Assembly: GCA_964007475.1 (NCBI GenBank)
Contig: OZ023275.1
Location: 7,998,001-8,062,000 of the forward strand
DNA: 64,000 nucleotides
Source: Hybos culiciformis
Taxonomy: Eukaryota; Arthropoda; Insecta; Diptera; Hybotidae
Direction of reading: 5' to 3'
Shown piece by piece: positions 1 through 15,024 of this stretch. Numbering within the stretch: position 1 is the first letter of the stretch; each line of letters begins with the position of its first letter. The notes under the pieces were generated by a model. The model was not told the origin of the DNA. It saw nothing but the letters and a program-made list of their open reading frames with translations, and did no database searches. Position numbers and translations under genes: made by a program.

Positions 1-3000
1 TTAATTTAAAAAGAAATAATTAGGTTGGTAAAGTTATGAGTTTCCACAGATCTTCAGGCAAGTGTACCTCTTATATTCCTATGGTACTCAATCAATCTCA
101 TTACCTACTTGCTTTGAAACTTTTTTAGTTTCCGATTGAAAAAATTATCGACAAAAGCGAAAGCTTCCATTCAAGGACTTAAGAACCAGAAATTGATTCT
201 TGAAATAGTTAATTTGTTTGAGTATTTTTAACATTGTGAACCACAATGAACTATTAGGTTGATAGTATAGGCGGGTTGCAGAATTTGAGCACAAGCTTAA
301 CATGCCTATTCGAATTCATACCTTCAATGCAAAACAGTTGTTCTGTTCGATATAATGTAAAATTTTATAATTAAGTCCTTATCATAAGTTCAAATAAAAA
401 TAAAAATTCAGATGTTATAAGCTATTGGCGTCACAGTACAGGGTTTCAAATTGACACATTTCTAAAATTTTTATTTTGATTTCAGTATTTCTTTCAATAT
501 ACAATTATTGAAATTTTTTTCTTTGAATCTTTAAATTAAATTCGTTTATTATAAAGCTAAAATTTAATGACTTTTTAAACAAAATATTTATAAAAATTGT
601 TAAATTTTGTGTACATCTACAAATTTTATGATTTTAAAATTTTATTTTTCTAACAAAATTAATAGTGAATCAAATAAAAATTAAATTTGTTTCAAATGAA
701 GTTAATTGAAGTTAATACAAAAATATTCTTAACAAAATACTATCCGAAGCATAAACAAACTAAAAACAAAAAAAAAATAAAAGAGGTCAAAAAGAATGGA
801 AAACAATCTTTTTTGTGTTAAAAAGATAAATTTTATTTCAACTCCTGCCAGGAGTGTAAAAAAAATAAAACAAATCAAACATTATACAATTTTTTTTTTT
901 TGCTTCAAATTTAGAGTAATTTTAGTATAGAGATAATATGAGTAAAACTCAAAGTGTACAAATTTTTTTCCCTTCAATTTGAGTTCAGAAAATTTTGAAT
1001 TTTGATACATATTTTTCTTTATTAATTTTTTTTTGATTTTAATTTTTAGTAATATGTTTAAATTTAATTTTTATTTCAATTATTAACTATTAAATTTTAA
1101 TATATTCGCTTTCTTTTTTCCTATATATATATATAATTCAAATGTACTTAAGTCTTGAGAAAAATTAAGATTTTCGAATTTCCATTTATTAATTATTATT
1201 ATTATTTTTTTTTTTTTTAATTAAGTTACATTTATTAAATCATCCCAAAAAAATTTTAATTATAACTTTTTTTTTAATACTTTTCATTTAATAATTACTT
1301 TTGTTTTACAAAATGTGATAATTTACCAAATTTTCTTTCATACATTTACTTTTCTTTTCAACAAAGAAAAAATATCCTTTAAAAAGGATTTTTTTTTTCT
1401 TTTCAAAATTGAAAAAAAAAAAAAAAATTCTTTAACCACCCGACACAATATTTAAAAAGTTATTTTCAACCAGCTTCGGTATCCTATCCAACATCTACTG
1501 ATTAACAAAGATTTTTCTTCCGTTCGCATATTAAGAAAAATTCTCTCAACTTTAATTTTTATTAAAAAAAAACCTTTTTGAAACTATGGGAACCAATCTT
1601 TTAATTCTTTTTTTTTTTTTTTTTTTTTCAAAACGTATTGATGTCCTTTTTTGGTTATTTTTCAGGTGAAAAGAGAGATAAAAATGTTACGGAAGCTGCG
1701 TTAAGCTAAATTTTTTTTTCTAGGTTTGTCAAAATACAAGTGTGAAAAAGATGAATATATCAAAGAAGAAAAAAAATTATACATAATTATATTCAAAATT
1801 TAGATATTTTTGTACGAACATGTAACATGTAATGTATAACATAATTATATTTTCCCCTTATTATTTGTGGAGAAAAAAAATTGTTTTTTCTTTTATTGGC
1901 GGGGTCATAAAAAGAAACAGAACTAATATCGACAACAACATAATACCAAGTAGTTGGTAAATAGTTTGAATTGCTAATAAATTAACTTCTTCCTATAAAT
2001 TAACTTTTTTAATGTCATTATTTCGTTCGAAAAAAAGCAATAATTTTAATTATGTTACCACAAATGTTTTTAACATGCTGGATTAACAATCTTAAATACG
2101 ATTTCTCAGAATACTTTGAATTTTAAAAATATATTCACCTCAACACTTCGTTTACTTTAACATCATTTTTTTTTATCAATAAATTTCCTTTTTTGGTTGA
2201 TTTAAAATGAGTGCAAAATCAAATGCCTTTAATGTTGTACTAGACCAAAATATACAATATTTTCAAATTGAATATATTTTTTCAAAATTTAGTATTTGTA
2301 GTCAATATATATCTAATGCTAATTTTTTAGTAAAATTGTCTTTGCAAAAAAAATTATAATTGCATAAAAAATTAAGCCTCATTATAGCTATCTTTAAAAA
2401 AAAAACCTCACTTAACAAAATTTTTATTGGGAATGATTTCCCAACAAGAATTATTAGGCTGTTAGGAAACCCACAAGTTTTATGTACTGCATAGTTAAAA
2501 CAGAAGCTTAAATCATGTTTTCCATCTACTAAATACATATAGATTTGTAATGTTCATATTTTCATTGATTATTTTTAATCCTTTTATTATATTATTTATT
2601 ATATTATTTTCATTTGGATAGAATTTATACTATAGTTTGACACAATAACTATATTCTTTTTGCATTGCAACTCTAATATTAATTACGAGTATCATGCTTT
2701 ACTTTTACTATACTATTTTACGATTTTGGCACAGTTTCCAACAATAACAACAAAATAACATGTAAATAAAACGTAAAGTTGTAAAATTTATGTTTATTAT
2801 GGGAAATTTTCTTATATATATAAATAGAAAAAAATATTTTCACTATTATGTTTTTATTCCAGTAACAAATGTTGATAAGACTTCACTTTTAGTAATGCTA
2901 CATTTTGACTACACGCAAATATTTACACTTTCACATCAAAATGATTTTTTTTCACAACCACAAGTGTAAATTATTTTTCCACCCTCTACGATAAGATTGT

Positions 3001-6000
3001 GGTAGAAAGATTAGAAATATTTTATAAGGATATGAAAATTAAATTTGAAAAATAATTTTAATATTCAATTTAAACAAATTTTTTTTCCTCATTTTGATAG
3101 TCACTAATTAATTAATAAAATGATGCCGCAAATATAATTTTTAGTTTTGTCCTTACATTTCGAGAAATGTCACAATTCCAAATACTCATTTAATGTTTTC
3201 ATATCATTTGTTTGTATATCATTATGTTTGTAACATAAAAGTATACCCAAAATTCGACTACCGCAGTTAATTAAGTTTTAAAAGTTCCATAAATGAATAT
3301 TGAAACCTTCAATTTATTAAAGAATATTTGTGTTTTTTTTAATCCTATTTACATTTACAATAAAAATTAATGGGAAACTTAAAAATTAAGAACTCTATAC
3401 TGCATTTTTTTTTTAAAATAATACGAATTTGAAATTTTCAAAGATTTTCAAGATACACACTACTGCTACCAGAAATCAGATGAAAAATATTCTTTTACTT
3501 TGTTGTTTTTTTTTTTGTTGCCACAAGAAATCAGATGAGAATAACTTTTATATCAAACATTTATTTGAATGAATTTAATTTTGCACACCAATACTATAAT
3601 TCAAATAAAACAAAAGGATCTCATATACTTACTTTAAAAAAATATATATATATAACGTTGTGGACAGACGTTATGCGACGGGTAATAACGGTAAATTATG
3701 TTATAGAGAAAAATAAAATTATGTTGGGGTTGGTATACCAAAAAAAAAAATCATAAATTTTTATGTCTGCTGCATAATGTTTGTATATATATATATTTAT
3801 GTACCTCTGCAACAATATTTAATATTATCTGTATTAAAAAATATGAGATTTATCACAAAAAAAAATATTTTTTTTTTGTTTTTAATTTTATTTATTTTGC
3901 CTTTTTATATTTCACAACTTTAGTTTCTTTCGATGGGAAATTAAAAATTTCGAGTACCAACGAACATTATACAATGTACAGTACATAATGTAGTTATGTT
4001 CAGATTATTTCATATAAAAAAAAAGTGAATCTGACATAAATTTTTCTTAATCGAGGGGTACTATAAATAATTTACGATTTTGATTATCTGTTTCGGTATT
4101 AGAATAAAATAAAAAAATTAAATGGATATGTAACGTCATTGATCTTAATCATGTAAATGATGAACTGATTTTGATACTTTGAATATTCTCGAAAGGATAA
4201 ATTTTCAAATTTAGTGATAGTCTTACATTTAGATATATGAATAAATTTAGTAGTTATTTAAATAAGAAAACGTATTTATTCAATCCAGCGAACTACAAAA
4301 TATAGAGTTATCTTTGTAAAACATGATAATATAGGTTCAAAGCTCAGCTTAATGCTGTGCTATCTAATTACAGGGAATCGGAAATTTATCCCATTTAGAA
4401 ATAAAAAGGAATTTACAAGGATGAAATATTTTTTAGAATGTATAAAATATCCTTAAAGATGATAAAAGTAAAGAAAATTATTTTTTCACACAATATTTAA
4501 CTTTTAATTTTCTTTTCTTTTTAATAAAAATCTCATATATTATTTAATTTTTTTAAAATGTACACAGTAGGTACACATAAAATCTTTTAAGGTGTTAAGG
4601 AATAACTGACAATGACAAAAAAATAAAAAATTTGCTGTAATAGGGGTGTTACAAATTTATACTTTATATTCTACATTTGGAACACCTATACACGTATAAT
4701 ATATAGACATAGTTTTTGATTGATGTACAAACAGAAGAACTAAAGAATTTTCTTTAAGAATTTTTAATATATATAAAAATTATAAATTATCTATATAAAT
4801 GTACATAATGTCAGCTGAAAAGTTCATATTTATTACAATGTTTTTAGGTAAATTAAAATAGATCATTATAATAATAATAAACAACAAAGTTAAATAAATA
4901 AATATACTATAGGAGGTACAATTAAAGCTTTATTTACAAATTATTAATATGAAAATAATAAAATTGTAGGCATATGGTGTATGAATGTATTTACATACAT
5001 AGTTACATAAATATTTAAATAGGAGAAGTGGAAAGTTTTGTAAAAAAAAAAAATTTTGAAAATATTTGGAAGCATAAAAGATATTTAAATTGTAGGAGAT
5101 TAAAATTATTTTTAATTGTCCGTAATAATTTAAAAAACTAGTTCACCTTGTCACTAGTTCACCAAACATAATAATTTATTTATGTATATATTATTACTTA
5201 AAAAAATATTTTGAAGAACATCTCAGGTTTATTTTGTGTTTATAAAGGAAATTTATTTTCTTCTAGCTCTAACTACTGTATTTAACTTCCAAACATTTTT
5301 TTATTCCTTTAAATTTTCGTTTGTATACTACCAGTTGCAAAATAATATAAACTGCTTACCATCTATATAGTGGCTTAAGATATACATAGCAATAAAAATA
5401 ATGGGGAAAATCAACATCTACTTATTGTTTTTATTTAATTATTACACTTTGACAAACCTGAAATCGATTCCAAAAGCTGAGTTTCTAACAAGTGTGAATG
5501 ATATTTCACTAAAAAATTAGCAAATATTATTTAGACATATTTATTTAGAATTGAATAAAATTGTCTTCAAATTTTAGTGTTTTATTTTCTTCAGGAATAA
5601 ATAAGGTAAAACCTTAAGACTTGATAAAACTTTAATTTTACTTTAATTATTTTGAGTCAAATTCCTAATTAAAACCAATATGGGAAAACAGGAATAAGTC
5701 ATTTGTTGATTTAATTATATTTTTATCTGCAAATTAACTTACTAAACGTTTAATTATCTGTTAGATTCATTATGCGGCTTTTTTTTAAAACGAATAAAAA
5801 CTGAAGAAAATCAGTTACAAAATTTATTTTAAATGGATTATTTTGACATTCTAATAAAAAAGTTTTTCGGAAAAAAGTTATTATAAAGTCTCCGTCTGCG
5901 TTATAATTATGTTTTCTTTTATATGTTACAGTCATCTTCTAAATTCATTAAATTTACAAAATGTTTGAATTATTTTACCATTTTGTATTCAAAAAAAAAT

Positions 6001-9000
6001 TACAAGATTAGAATTAACGGATTTAATTTTGCTAACATTATTATTGTACATAAAAAGTTTTATGCCCATTTCTAATAAGAAATTATTTCAAAGTACTACT
6101 TTTCATGTTCATAAATTTCAACTCAACTAGTGTATACATAATATTTTATCGGTCATTCATTCAAAAACAGAAATTCCATAAAATTAAAGATTCTTCAGGC
6201 ATGTATTTTTCAACTGAACTCAATATATTTATAGGCATAAATGTATGTTTTTATATTCGATATGTATATTTAATGTGGTATATTTGTCAATACATGAAGT
6301 ATAAATTCAATATAAAAAGCTTGATGTATTCTAGGATTTCTATTATTTATGTATACGAAAATATAATAACATTAGTAGTCCCCAACTAGTAAATTATATT
6401 AAAAAAAACTAGAAATACTAATTCAATAATTTCTATTTGAATGACGTTTGGCATCTTACATTATAATTATGCAATATTATCATAATCAAAAATTCTTTTA
6501 ATATATAGATGAAACCTATTTCTAATTCACTTGAGTTAATCAATATTAAAGATCAAAACAAAAAGTTATCCATACAAACACTTACTCTTATAAGAACTAT
6601 TCACAAAATTTTGAGAATTAGTAGAACTAAGTTAGTAGAACTATGTTTGAAATTGAAATTACTAATATTTGTACATTTGTAAAAATTCTATAAAAAAATC
6701 AATATTTCGATGAATAAAAACGCGATGAACACACATTACGGCCACCAAACAAAAAAAATTAAGTATAATAATGAATAATTAACATGTTTAAACTTAATAA
6801 AGTATTATAATCTTAGTAAAACAGGAACGAAACAGACTAGCGTTTAAGTTTTTATAGTAAAATCTGTCATAAAAAGAAGAAGACAACATGATATATTATT
6901 CAAGGGTGTTTTTCATTAACTTCTTGCATACAAATTTAGTTTTAAAACATAACTACTTATAAATTAATGTTTTAATCACATTTTTCATTCTATAAGAAAA
7001 ATCAAAATGATTCGAACTTATTTTTAGACAAAGCATGCACTAATTATGGGAAGCATTCTATCTTATAAGTTTTATTTGCATAGTTAGAAGATATAAAAAA
7101 TGGTGAAGAATTATTCTGAGTTTTAAAAGTCTGAACTGTGATTACAGCAGAAATACAAAATGCTCTAATTATTTTATAATTTACACGAACAAGATTTACA
7201 TAAAATTTATTATATAAGTATACCAAAAGTATAAAATTAAACAAAAATATTGAAATATTTGTAATTTCATACATATAATTTCTATTTAATGCCAGCTTAT
7301 TAGTGTCAACTACTTCTTTAGGGCAAAATAAATTCAGTCATTTAGATATACTAACTTTTATACATACCCTGGTGAAATAGAAAGTAACCCTTTTAAACAC
7401 ATGAGTTTTCAATCAAATAACTTTATTTTGTATTTTATATTTCTGCCTGAAATGTTTGTTTGGATAAAGATCTGTGCTGGGATTGTTTTAAGTTAAGATT
7501 TAAAAATTCTAAAGGAATAGATAGTTTTTTTTGTATAATAACCAGTTTAGAAAGGAACATTTCAACGAAAAAACAAAATTACAAATTTCTATATAAACAA
7601 AAATAAAATTATATATTTAATTTCGCCCCCAATAATTTTTTTAAGACTGTTTTGCTACTTGAGTAATTACTCACCCTTTGGAAGGCTCTTTGGTGCAAGA
7701 ATATAATTCTCTATTTTTTTTATTTGGTGAATATAATTTTAATTTATCCATTTTAAAGTCTAAATTTTTATCTGGCATTGAATGATTTTGATTTTCTCTG
7801 TAATAAATAGAACTTCTTATAGATCGAATAATTTTATAGTAATTATATTTCCAGAAATTTATAGTAAAATTTTTATTAAAATTTCGCATTCCTAAATAAT
7901 TATGTAATAACAAAATTGTTATGCATTTTTGGGAATTTCATTAATTTAACGAAATTTCTACTGGTACAGACCTTTTTCCATAACGTGCAAAACTTGTTAG
8001 TATATAAAAGTGGATTATTAAATGTTAAAATAACAAATAAATAACATTCAAAACTATTGAACAAATTCAGATTTAATTATTAAAAAAAATATTAAAGCGC
8101 ATAACTTTTAATTCAATAAAAAATTTATTATAGGCTGATTTTAATTCAATTAAAGGAACTAATGAATACGCAGAGCAAATATTTTATTGGTACGCCGACT
8201 GTTTAAAAAAAATCATTTAAGAGAATTAAATTGGACAAAAAATATAAAAAAATAATTAATTTATTTCACGGATTGAATCAAATACGTAATATTTTCATGT
8301 ACTTCTACATCCCTAAATTAAAGGATCGAAAATAAAATATTTTAACTCTTTTTTAAAATTACGGTCATCTACGGTTTTTTTTTTCAAACCTTCTTATCTA
8401 AAACTTTAATTACTAAGAAATTCAACGTAGATAAATTTCCAACGTTTTATAAATGGTGTTATAAATGACGACGGTAAATGTAAAACAAAAAAAAATTAAG
8501 TAAAAAAGGATGAAACACAACAAGATAATTTATACAGCCTTTTTTTATTTATTTTAAATCCACCACAGTATAACTTTAAATATTTCGAATTCAATTTTTA
8601 ATCAAGAGATGATAGACAATGGTAGACTCTCTTCTGATCATTCCTGATGACAAAAAATTTTTATTGGAATGAAACAAGGCAAGCAGCGCTTCGTACATTT
8701 ATCTATTAATTGACATTGCTGCAATATTTAATATTAATGCTACATAATACAGAAATTGCAAGAAAAACTTATTTTATTCTTTAGTTTTAAGCAGAATGTG
8801 GTTTAAGTTAAAATTGATTTCTAAGTATAACAATTTCGTCCTATTTTGAATTAATTTGAGACAAAAATTGGAATACATAAAATGTTGTGCACACATCACA
8901 AAATAGGGAACACTATGTCCGATCAAATTTCCATATGTTATGTGACGTGGGATATGAGACTATATTACAACATTAAAACAAACATTTTTTGAAAACTTTT

Positions 9001-11770
9001 TAATATTTATTTTTTTTATTATAGGTATTATTAAATAAAAAATCATCAATCTCTGACTAGAACCAAATGAAATGGAAAAACAAAATATTCGATTCAATAT
9101 CTATTGGGAAATTAAAAATTGTGTGTATTTTATCAATAATGTTAGTTTATATTTCGAAATTTTTTATGAAGAACAAACATTTTTTTTTTACGTACACATA
9201 ACCTTTAACAGTTGGATCGTGTATATGGCTACCTAGGTAGGTAGGTAAAATTATTTGACCATCAATTTTAATTAGAAATATACTACAGGTTTATAAATTT
9301 TTAAAGTTTTTCCTATAGGATAAAGATTTAAGTTTAAAAAGTTTTTGGAGAATCAAGAATTATTTAAAACAACTCAAGGGTCTACATAATAATGTTAGAA
9401 TAAAACAAACTTCCCATTTTATATACTATAATGTTAGAGCGAAATTGTTCTGAACGAATATTGTTTGGTTCCAGTGAAAAAGAGAAAAAGTTTATACACT
9501 TGTGGCGATTGTTTTAATTTTTGCTTACAATATATGTTACAAACTATGTGGCCTAAATGAATGTTTCTATCACAGATCTTATTAATATACATATTCATAA
9601 AGTACATGGCTAGTCATTTTTTGTTAGTTAATTGAAATTTGGTTCATACTAAAGCCCAAATCCTACATATATGCTACATTATTTAATGAAAATTTGCGAA
9701 CTAGAAAATCGTGTTGTGCAAAAAAAAAACTATTTTAATCTATTGTGCAGCTTAATGTATATGAAAGCTTTTATAATAAAGTAAATTATTTAAGAATGGA
9801 AACGTTTATGTTTTCCCCACCTTCTTGAAATTGATAAGTTTGACTCCAGAAAATAGCTGAATTTGATGATTTATGTGTTTTTTTTTTTTTGTTAATAATC
9901 ATAAAAAAAAAAAAAAAAAAATAGTAAATTTAAAAATAAATAAAATACAAGCATTTATAAAAATTAGAATAATAAATTTCATAAATTTAAAAATTAAAGT
10001 TTAAAATCAATATTCTAGCTGAGCAAATTGAATGAATAGATAAAAGATTATTACACAATTCAGTAAAGGTTTTAAAAGAATAATTAAGGCAGTACAATTA
10101 AAAGCGGGTTTAATTGAACAAAAAAAAATGAAATTAAAATATTGGCTTAAAGTTGATATCTAGCATACGTCCCCCCAAAGACTTGATCTAAATAAATTTA
10201 AATATAGAGTCAGTCAACAATAAAATTTTTCATCGTTTCTTCTTGTAATTATTGCGCTTTTATACATATCTAATAGAAAATTGTATGTACCTAACTAAAT
10301 ATTAATCTCTGTCCATTATTTTACATTAATTGGCAGTGTCAGTTAAAATGGATTACGTAAAATCTTCAGAAGAAGTAATTGTACCGGTACAAAAGAGTTT
10401 TGATTTCTCATGTTTTTTTTTATTCTTTGATATTTTTATAAATTCAAAACTCGAAGTTATAAGGTTTAAACCTTTTTTTGTATATTGACAAATTTTTCAC
10501 CAGAAATCCCATGAAAAATTTAGTTAAAAAAAACCTTATAAAGGAAGTTCAGATAACGTTAGCTTAGCATAAGGATTTAGTAGATTTTGTTTAAAAAAAC
10601 GTATCAAAATGCGGCATTCAACCATAAATTAAATAAAAAAAGAAAAATCAAACGATTTAAGTAACTAAAATTTAAGTAGCGTCGTTCCGTGATTAAAAAT
10701 TATTGTAAAATGTAAGTACCTACAAAAATGAATTTAAATTTAATTGTAAAAAATTTTCTATTTCTTCAAAATTGAAACATCAAATAAATTTATTTATGAC
10801 CAAATTAATTTTCATAATAATTTGTTATTTCTATTAACTACACAAACATATAGTAAATAAAATATATATATTCTCAAAATAAATTTTACTGCTGCCCATA
10901 AAAAATAAATTAAACAAACTAAAAACAAATCAAATAAATAATTAATTGTTAAATGCCACATTGAGATCATAATTAATATTAAAAAATGTTTCCAAACGTC
11001 AAAAAGTGCTATAGCCTCTTAATATTATCACTCAAAATTTGATCAATTTTATTTAGTTAAAGGATTAATGATATTAAGTTTGTGTAGCGTAAAAATCAGT
11101 CAAACCTTTAACAAAATTATTATTTGTGTATAGAAATCGTGTAGAATTTTATGAATTTATCAATAAAAAATGTAAAAAAAAAATTTCTTTAGTTTTAATT
11201 TCAGGGATTAATATTGTAAACATCAAGCAAAACCTAAAAATTTTTTTTTTTATTATTTGGATAAGTAATATATCTTTGGGTAGCTAAATATATCGATTGT
11301 TGATTATAAATTTTACTATCATATAATTTATTTCTATCCAAGATTAAATTTGGGAAATAGGTTAATTTTTGATAATAAATTCATAATATTGATAGCAAAC
11401 TTAGATGACATTAGATTTAAAATTTATTATGCTTTTCACAGCAATAGAAAGTTTTGACATTATAATAGATAAAAATTTCAGTATCCAAAGAAAATAATAG
11501 GTTAAGTAGTTATTTGTATTTTATCTTCTATCCAAAAAAAGGTTTAAGTATTTATTACATTTTTTTTTTGTGAAATAATAAATGACTGACTATTATTGTC
11601 AAACGGATATATTTGCATTGGAAATTAATATTTAAATCAAATAATGAACGATCAACAAGTGTTTTCAATGAATGATATTAATATCAACCGCATTATCTAA
11701 TGTCATATAATTTCACATAATATATTGGTCAATGATTAAAACATAATTCCTAATTTAAATTTCTACTTAC
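1..11770. other. Non-coding AT-rich DNA, probably intron
   Basis: No supported exon was found on either strand. If the exon at 11771-11904 continues leftward, this is intron sequence longer than 11.7 kb. It contains many homopolymer tracts, for example near 1420, 1610-1630 and 9900-9920, and short AT microsatellites. A 30-codon frame near 36-128 is slightly richer in G+C but has no other support. Confidence 0.6.
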
Positions 11771-11904
11771 TTGGCATTTTTTGGTTTTCTGGGATCTAGC
11801 GGAAAATCATCATCAAAATCTAAATTGAAATCTTCACCAAGATCTCTAGGCACTAACGGTGTACGTTGATGTGCTGGGCTTGTATGATATCCATCTGCAT
11901 GTAG
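11771..11904 (-). CDS. Acidic N-terminal exon, same gene as 14859-15014
   Basis: This 134-base exon has a pyrimidine-containing acceptor ending aaatag and a near-consensus donor, CCAA|GTAAGT. It enters in phase 0, matching the preceding exon, and leaves in phase 2. It encodes 44 residues: LHADGYHTSPAHQRTPLVPR, then DLGEDFNLDFDDDFPLDPRK and PKNA, with a split codon AA. The Asp-rich patch followed by a basic run suggests a cytosolic linker. The outgoing phase equals the incoming phase of the otopetrin TM1 exon at 63625, and a joined product would read KNAN then GDALATTF. That exon lies upstream in transcription, so a paralogous TM1 exon would have to be below base 1. I see none in 1-11770. Confidence 0.7.
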
Positions 11905-14858
11905 CTATTTGTTATTATTTAAATAAGAATAAGAAATAATTATGATTATTGTATAAATTTGAATTATTTTATTTGTTTGTTAAACAAAATTGGAGTTCAT
12001 TGAGTATTTATTTTAAAGATAAACGATGAAAGGAAATGTGATTAGAAATTTTGTATATTTACAAATTTACATAATTATAAGAAACAATAATTAGAAAGCT
12101 GAAAGCTGAAAGAAATTCGATTATTAAAATATTATCTAATAGAAAATAGATAAGCAAGAAATTTATATAGTTAAGAAACTACGTAAACAATGAACGTATT
12201 AATAAAATACAAAGATATTGATCTAAATAGTTCCCTTCGAATTTGATATAATCAAACCTAAAATAAACCTTATAGTCGTACTAGATAAATAATATTCTAT
12301 TCATAGCCTTAAATAAATTAAATTGAAAAAGTATACATAATTGAAAGAAACTATACAACTTAAATATTATATGAAGAAGATTTTGTTTTCTCCCTATATT
12401 ATAAAGTTTTTATGATAATTAATGGAAAGGCTTGAAAACTTAATTTATAAAAATGTGACTTAAGATCTCTGTAAAAATTAAGAAAAATAAAAAATTCCTT
12501 CTTACAGTTTTTTTTTTTAATATCTTTAAATGTAAACTTATTCCGATATCTGTTCACAATCTTGAATGAAATCAATTTACGTGGATTCAATGAATGTAAA
12601 ATAAATATTTGCAATAATCATTTACGGGTTTAAAAAATGGGACGATATTAAATTGACATAATTTTGTACGAAAACTTCATAAATAAATCTTATATACGAA
12701 AATAATCATTACAACAACAATTGTACCTAAATAAACAAAGATTTTATCTTGAACCCCAGAGCACAACATTTAAAAATAGAATTTATAGTTAAAAAAATTT
12801 GAAAAAATACACGAATTAAATATAAACTATTGTATTATATTTGAACATAACTTCAATCATCAAATTAGTTATGTATGAATTTATTTATAATAAAGAATAA
12901 ATCTAAAATTTCGACTCAAGGCGAATTAATAACATCAAACTGGAAATTTTGATTATTTAAATAAAATAGAACTTATTAATATGATGAAAAATTAAACACT
13001 ATTATGGTAATATTTATGTACCTATATTAAACATTTAAAACATATAAAATAAATATTTGTACATCGTGTGTTTTGTTTAGTTTCTGAAATTGTGCATAAG
13101 AAATCATGCAAAATATGATTATGTCGGTAGTTTGCCAAATTAAAAATAGTAAATAGTATGGCTGAAAAATGTGAAATAAACAAAAATATTTTTTTAAATG
13201 AGAAATGAACCAATGAGTGTTTTTAGATGAATCTTTATTCTGAATCTGTTGTATGGTTAACTGTAAGTATTACTGTATGCGTACTCGTACAAGATATTTC
13301 GAGAAAAGCATGCTTAATGAGGATAGAATAGAAGATGTGACTCCACTTAACGACATTAATCAGTTTTATAGAATAAAAAATTCAAAGTTAAAGGCTTGTT
13401 CACATAACTGAAATAGTTTAACACTTTTTAATCCCAGTGGCCAAATTCAAAGTAATATAATTAGCTAATTGTATCTTCAAGCAAACGGCTTTCAAATATT
13501 AATGCTGGTTAATTTCTTCAACTTGTCAATTGGAAATTGAAATACTAATTTTTTTTTGTTTGAACACAACTCAAAATATGAAAATTATGTGAGTTCAATT
13601 TTCACGTTATTATTACATATATTAATGGAAATCAAATTTAAATATCAAAGATAATACGAACAATATATAAAGAAGGAAACATTAAAAATAAATTTAAGTT
13701 TCCTTATTTTGAAATGAAATTGTGAATTATGTATTTTTGTGTATGAATTTTTCAAAATAAAAGTTGCAATTCTGAATTAAGCTATATAATATAATATATA
13801 ATATGTAGAATTAGAAAATAAAATTTAATTCCAATTTTGTTTAACAAAAATAAAACATAAATTTAATAATTTAAATATTATAAAGCTAAAATGTTTTGAT
13901 ATACTTATGTGGTTAAAGGAATAAATATAAAAAAGGGCAATCATACTCGTGCAGGGATCCTTAAAAAAAGTTTAATATTTAGAAAAAATTTTTTTAAAAA
14001 TGTAAATATTAACAATAATTTATTTAAACAAGGATCGCATTAAAATAATATGACAGCTAAAATGTATATAGAAAAAAAATTATTTTTATAAAATATTACA
14101 GTTTATAAAATATATGTATATGTTTTTTTTTTTTACAAATGCATCTGAAAGAAATAACTTGTTCTTTTTGCTCAATTTGCTGCCAATTTTAATCTAACTT
14201 TAAATTTTTTGTTAGAATTTAGAATTTCTGCAATTTACAATAGAAATATATCAATATCAAAAACTCTTTTTTTGACTTATATTGTCAAATACTTGAACTT
14301 ATTTTTATTCACATTAAAAAAATTATGCCAAATAAATTCAAGAATAGTTTTTTTCTTGTTTTTGAATAATTCTATGTTTTTGAATAATGTTTGAAGCGAG
14401 TTCAAATTGAAAGAAAAATAAAAATTTTCTCTGCGCTTTTATTTTTTTTTAAATATAAATATATTTCTAGTCCACACAGAAACTATTTTTATATATTTTC
14501 ATAATTATTTTTATATTTTATTAATTTTTATAAGTTTTCAGGTAAGATTTGAGTTAAAATAATATTTTTCTTTAACGCAGTATTTATTAGACAAAAACAA
14601 GAGAGAAAATTTAGGGTACATATTTTTTTTAACACTTACAAATTTTGAAAATTAACTTCAGTCATAATAACGTTCGGTTTTATTTAGAAATTTTTTTAGA
14701 AGTTTTTAAGGTATGTATAACTAAATTTTTCATAAGTTATTTCTCGTAATGCCATGCCAAAAATGATGATTTGTTTTTGAATTATATTATTCACGAGTTT
14801 TTAAAAAATATATTTATATATTTTTTTTTTGTAACATATTGCCCTCAATTGAATTTAC
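11905..14858. other. Intron between the two N-terminal exons
   Basis: This is the 2954-base minus-strand intron bounded by GTAAAT at 14858 and the aaatag acceptor ending at 11905. It is AT-rich throughout, with no convincing internal exon. The 60-70-codon frames inside it have low-complexity AT-driven composition. Confidence 0.6.
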
Positions 14859-15014
14859 CTTAACCACAGTTCCAACCTGATGACTATCTGAAGTGGCAGA
14901 TTGACGATTATCAATTAAATTGGCTCGTTCCATTTGTTCTAGTGGTAATGTTTCTCTATTATTTTCACCCAATAAGCGTTCTCGCATTTCATGGATATAG
15001 GGACAACGCTGCAT
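14859..15014 (-). CDS. Hydrophilic N-terminal exon of an unidentified (possibly second otopetrin-like) gene
   Basis: This open segment stands out from its AT-rich surroundings by composition and ends at a good donor, AAG|GTAAAT, in phase 0. It encodes 52 residues beginning MQRCPYIHEMRERLLGENN, followed by acidic and polar sequence, and ends SDSHQVGTVVK. There is no membrane segment. The ATG at 15014-15012 has an in-frame TAG six bases upstream, so it may be the true start. Alternatively the exon may begin at an AG just above it (15016, 15020 or 15024) and continue from an exon further right. It joins in frame to the exon at 11904-11771. I do not recognise the sequence with certainty. The link to otopetrin is inferred from splice phase and position. 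Confidence 0.65.
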
Positions 15015-15024
15015 TCCTTTCTAG

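Noticed and set aside
36..128. 30-codon plus-strand frame near the left edge
   Set aside because: Too short, with no splice borders or recognisable sequence. Its slightly higher G+C is not enough support.
2302..2538. 78-codon minus-strand frame with a slightly better composition
   Set aside because: No family resemblance, and the Phe/Asn/Lys-rich second half and lack of splice signals point to chance. A small TGGGAA..TTCCCA palindrome explains part of the unusual look.
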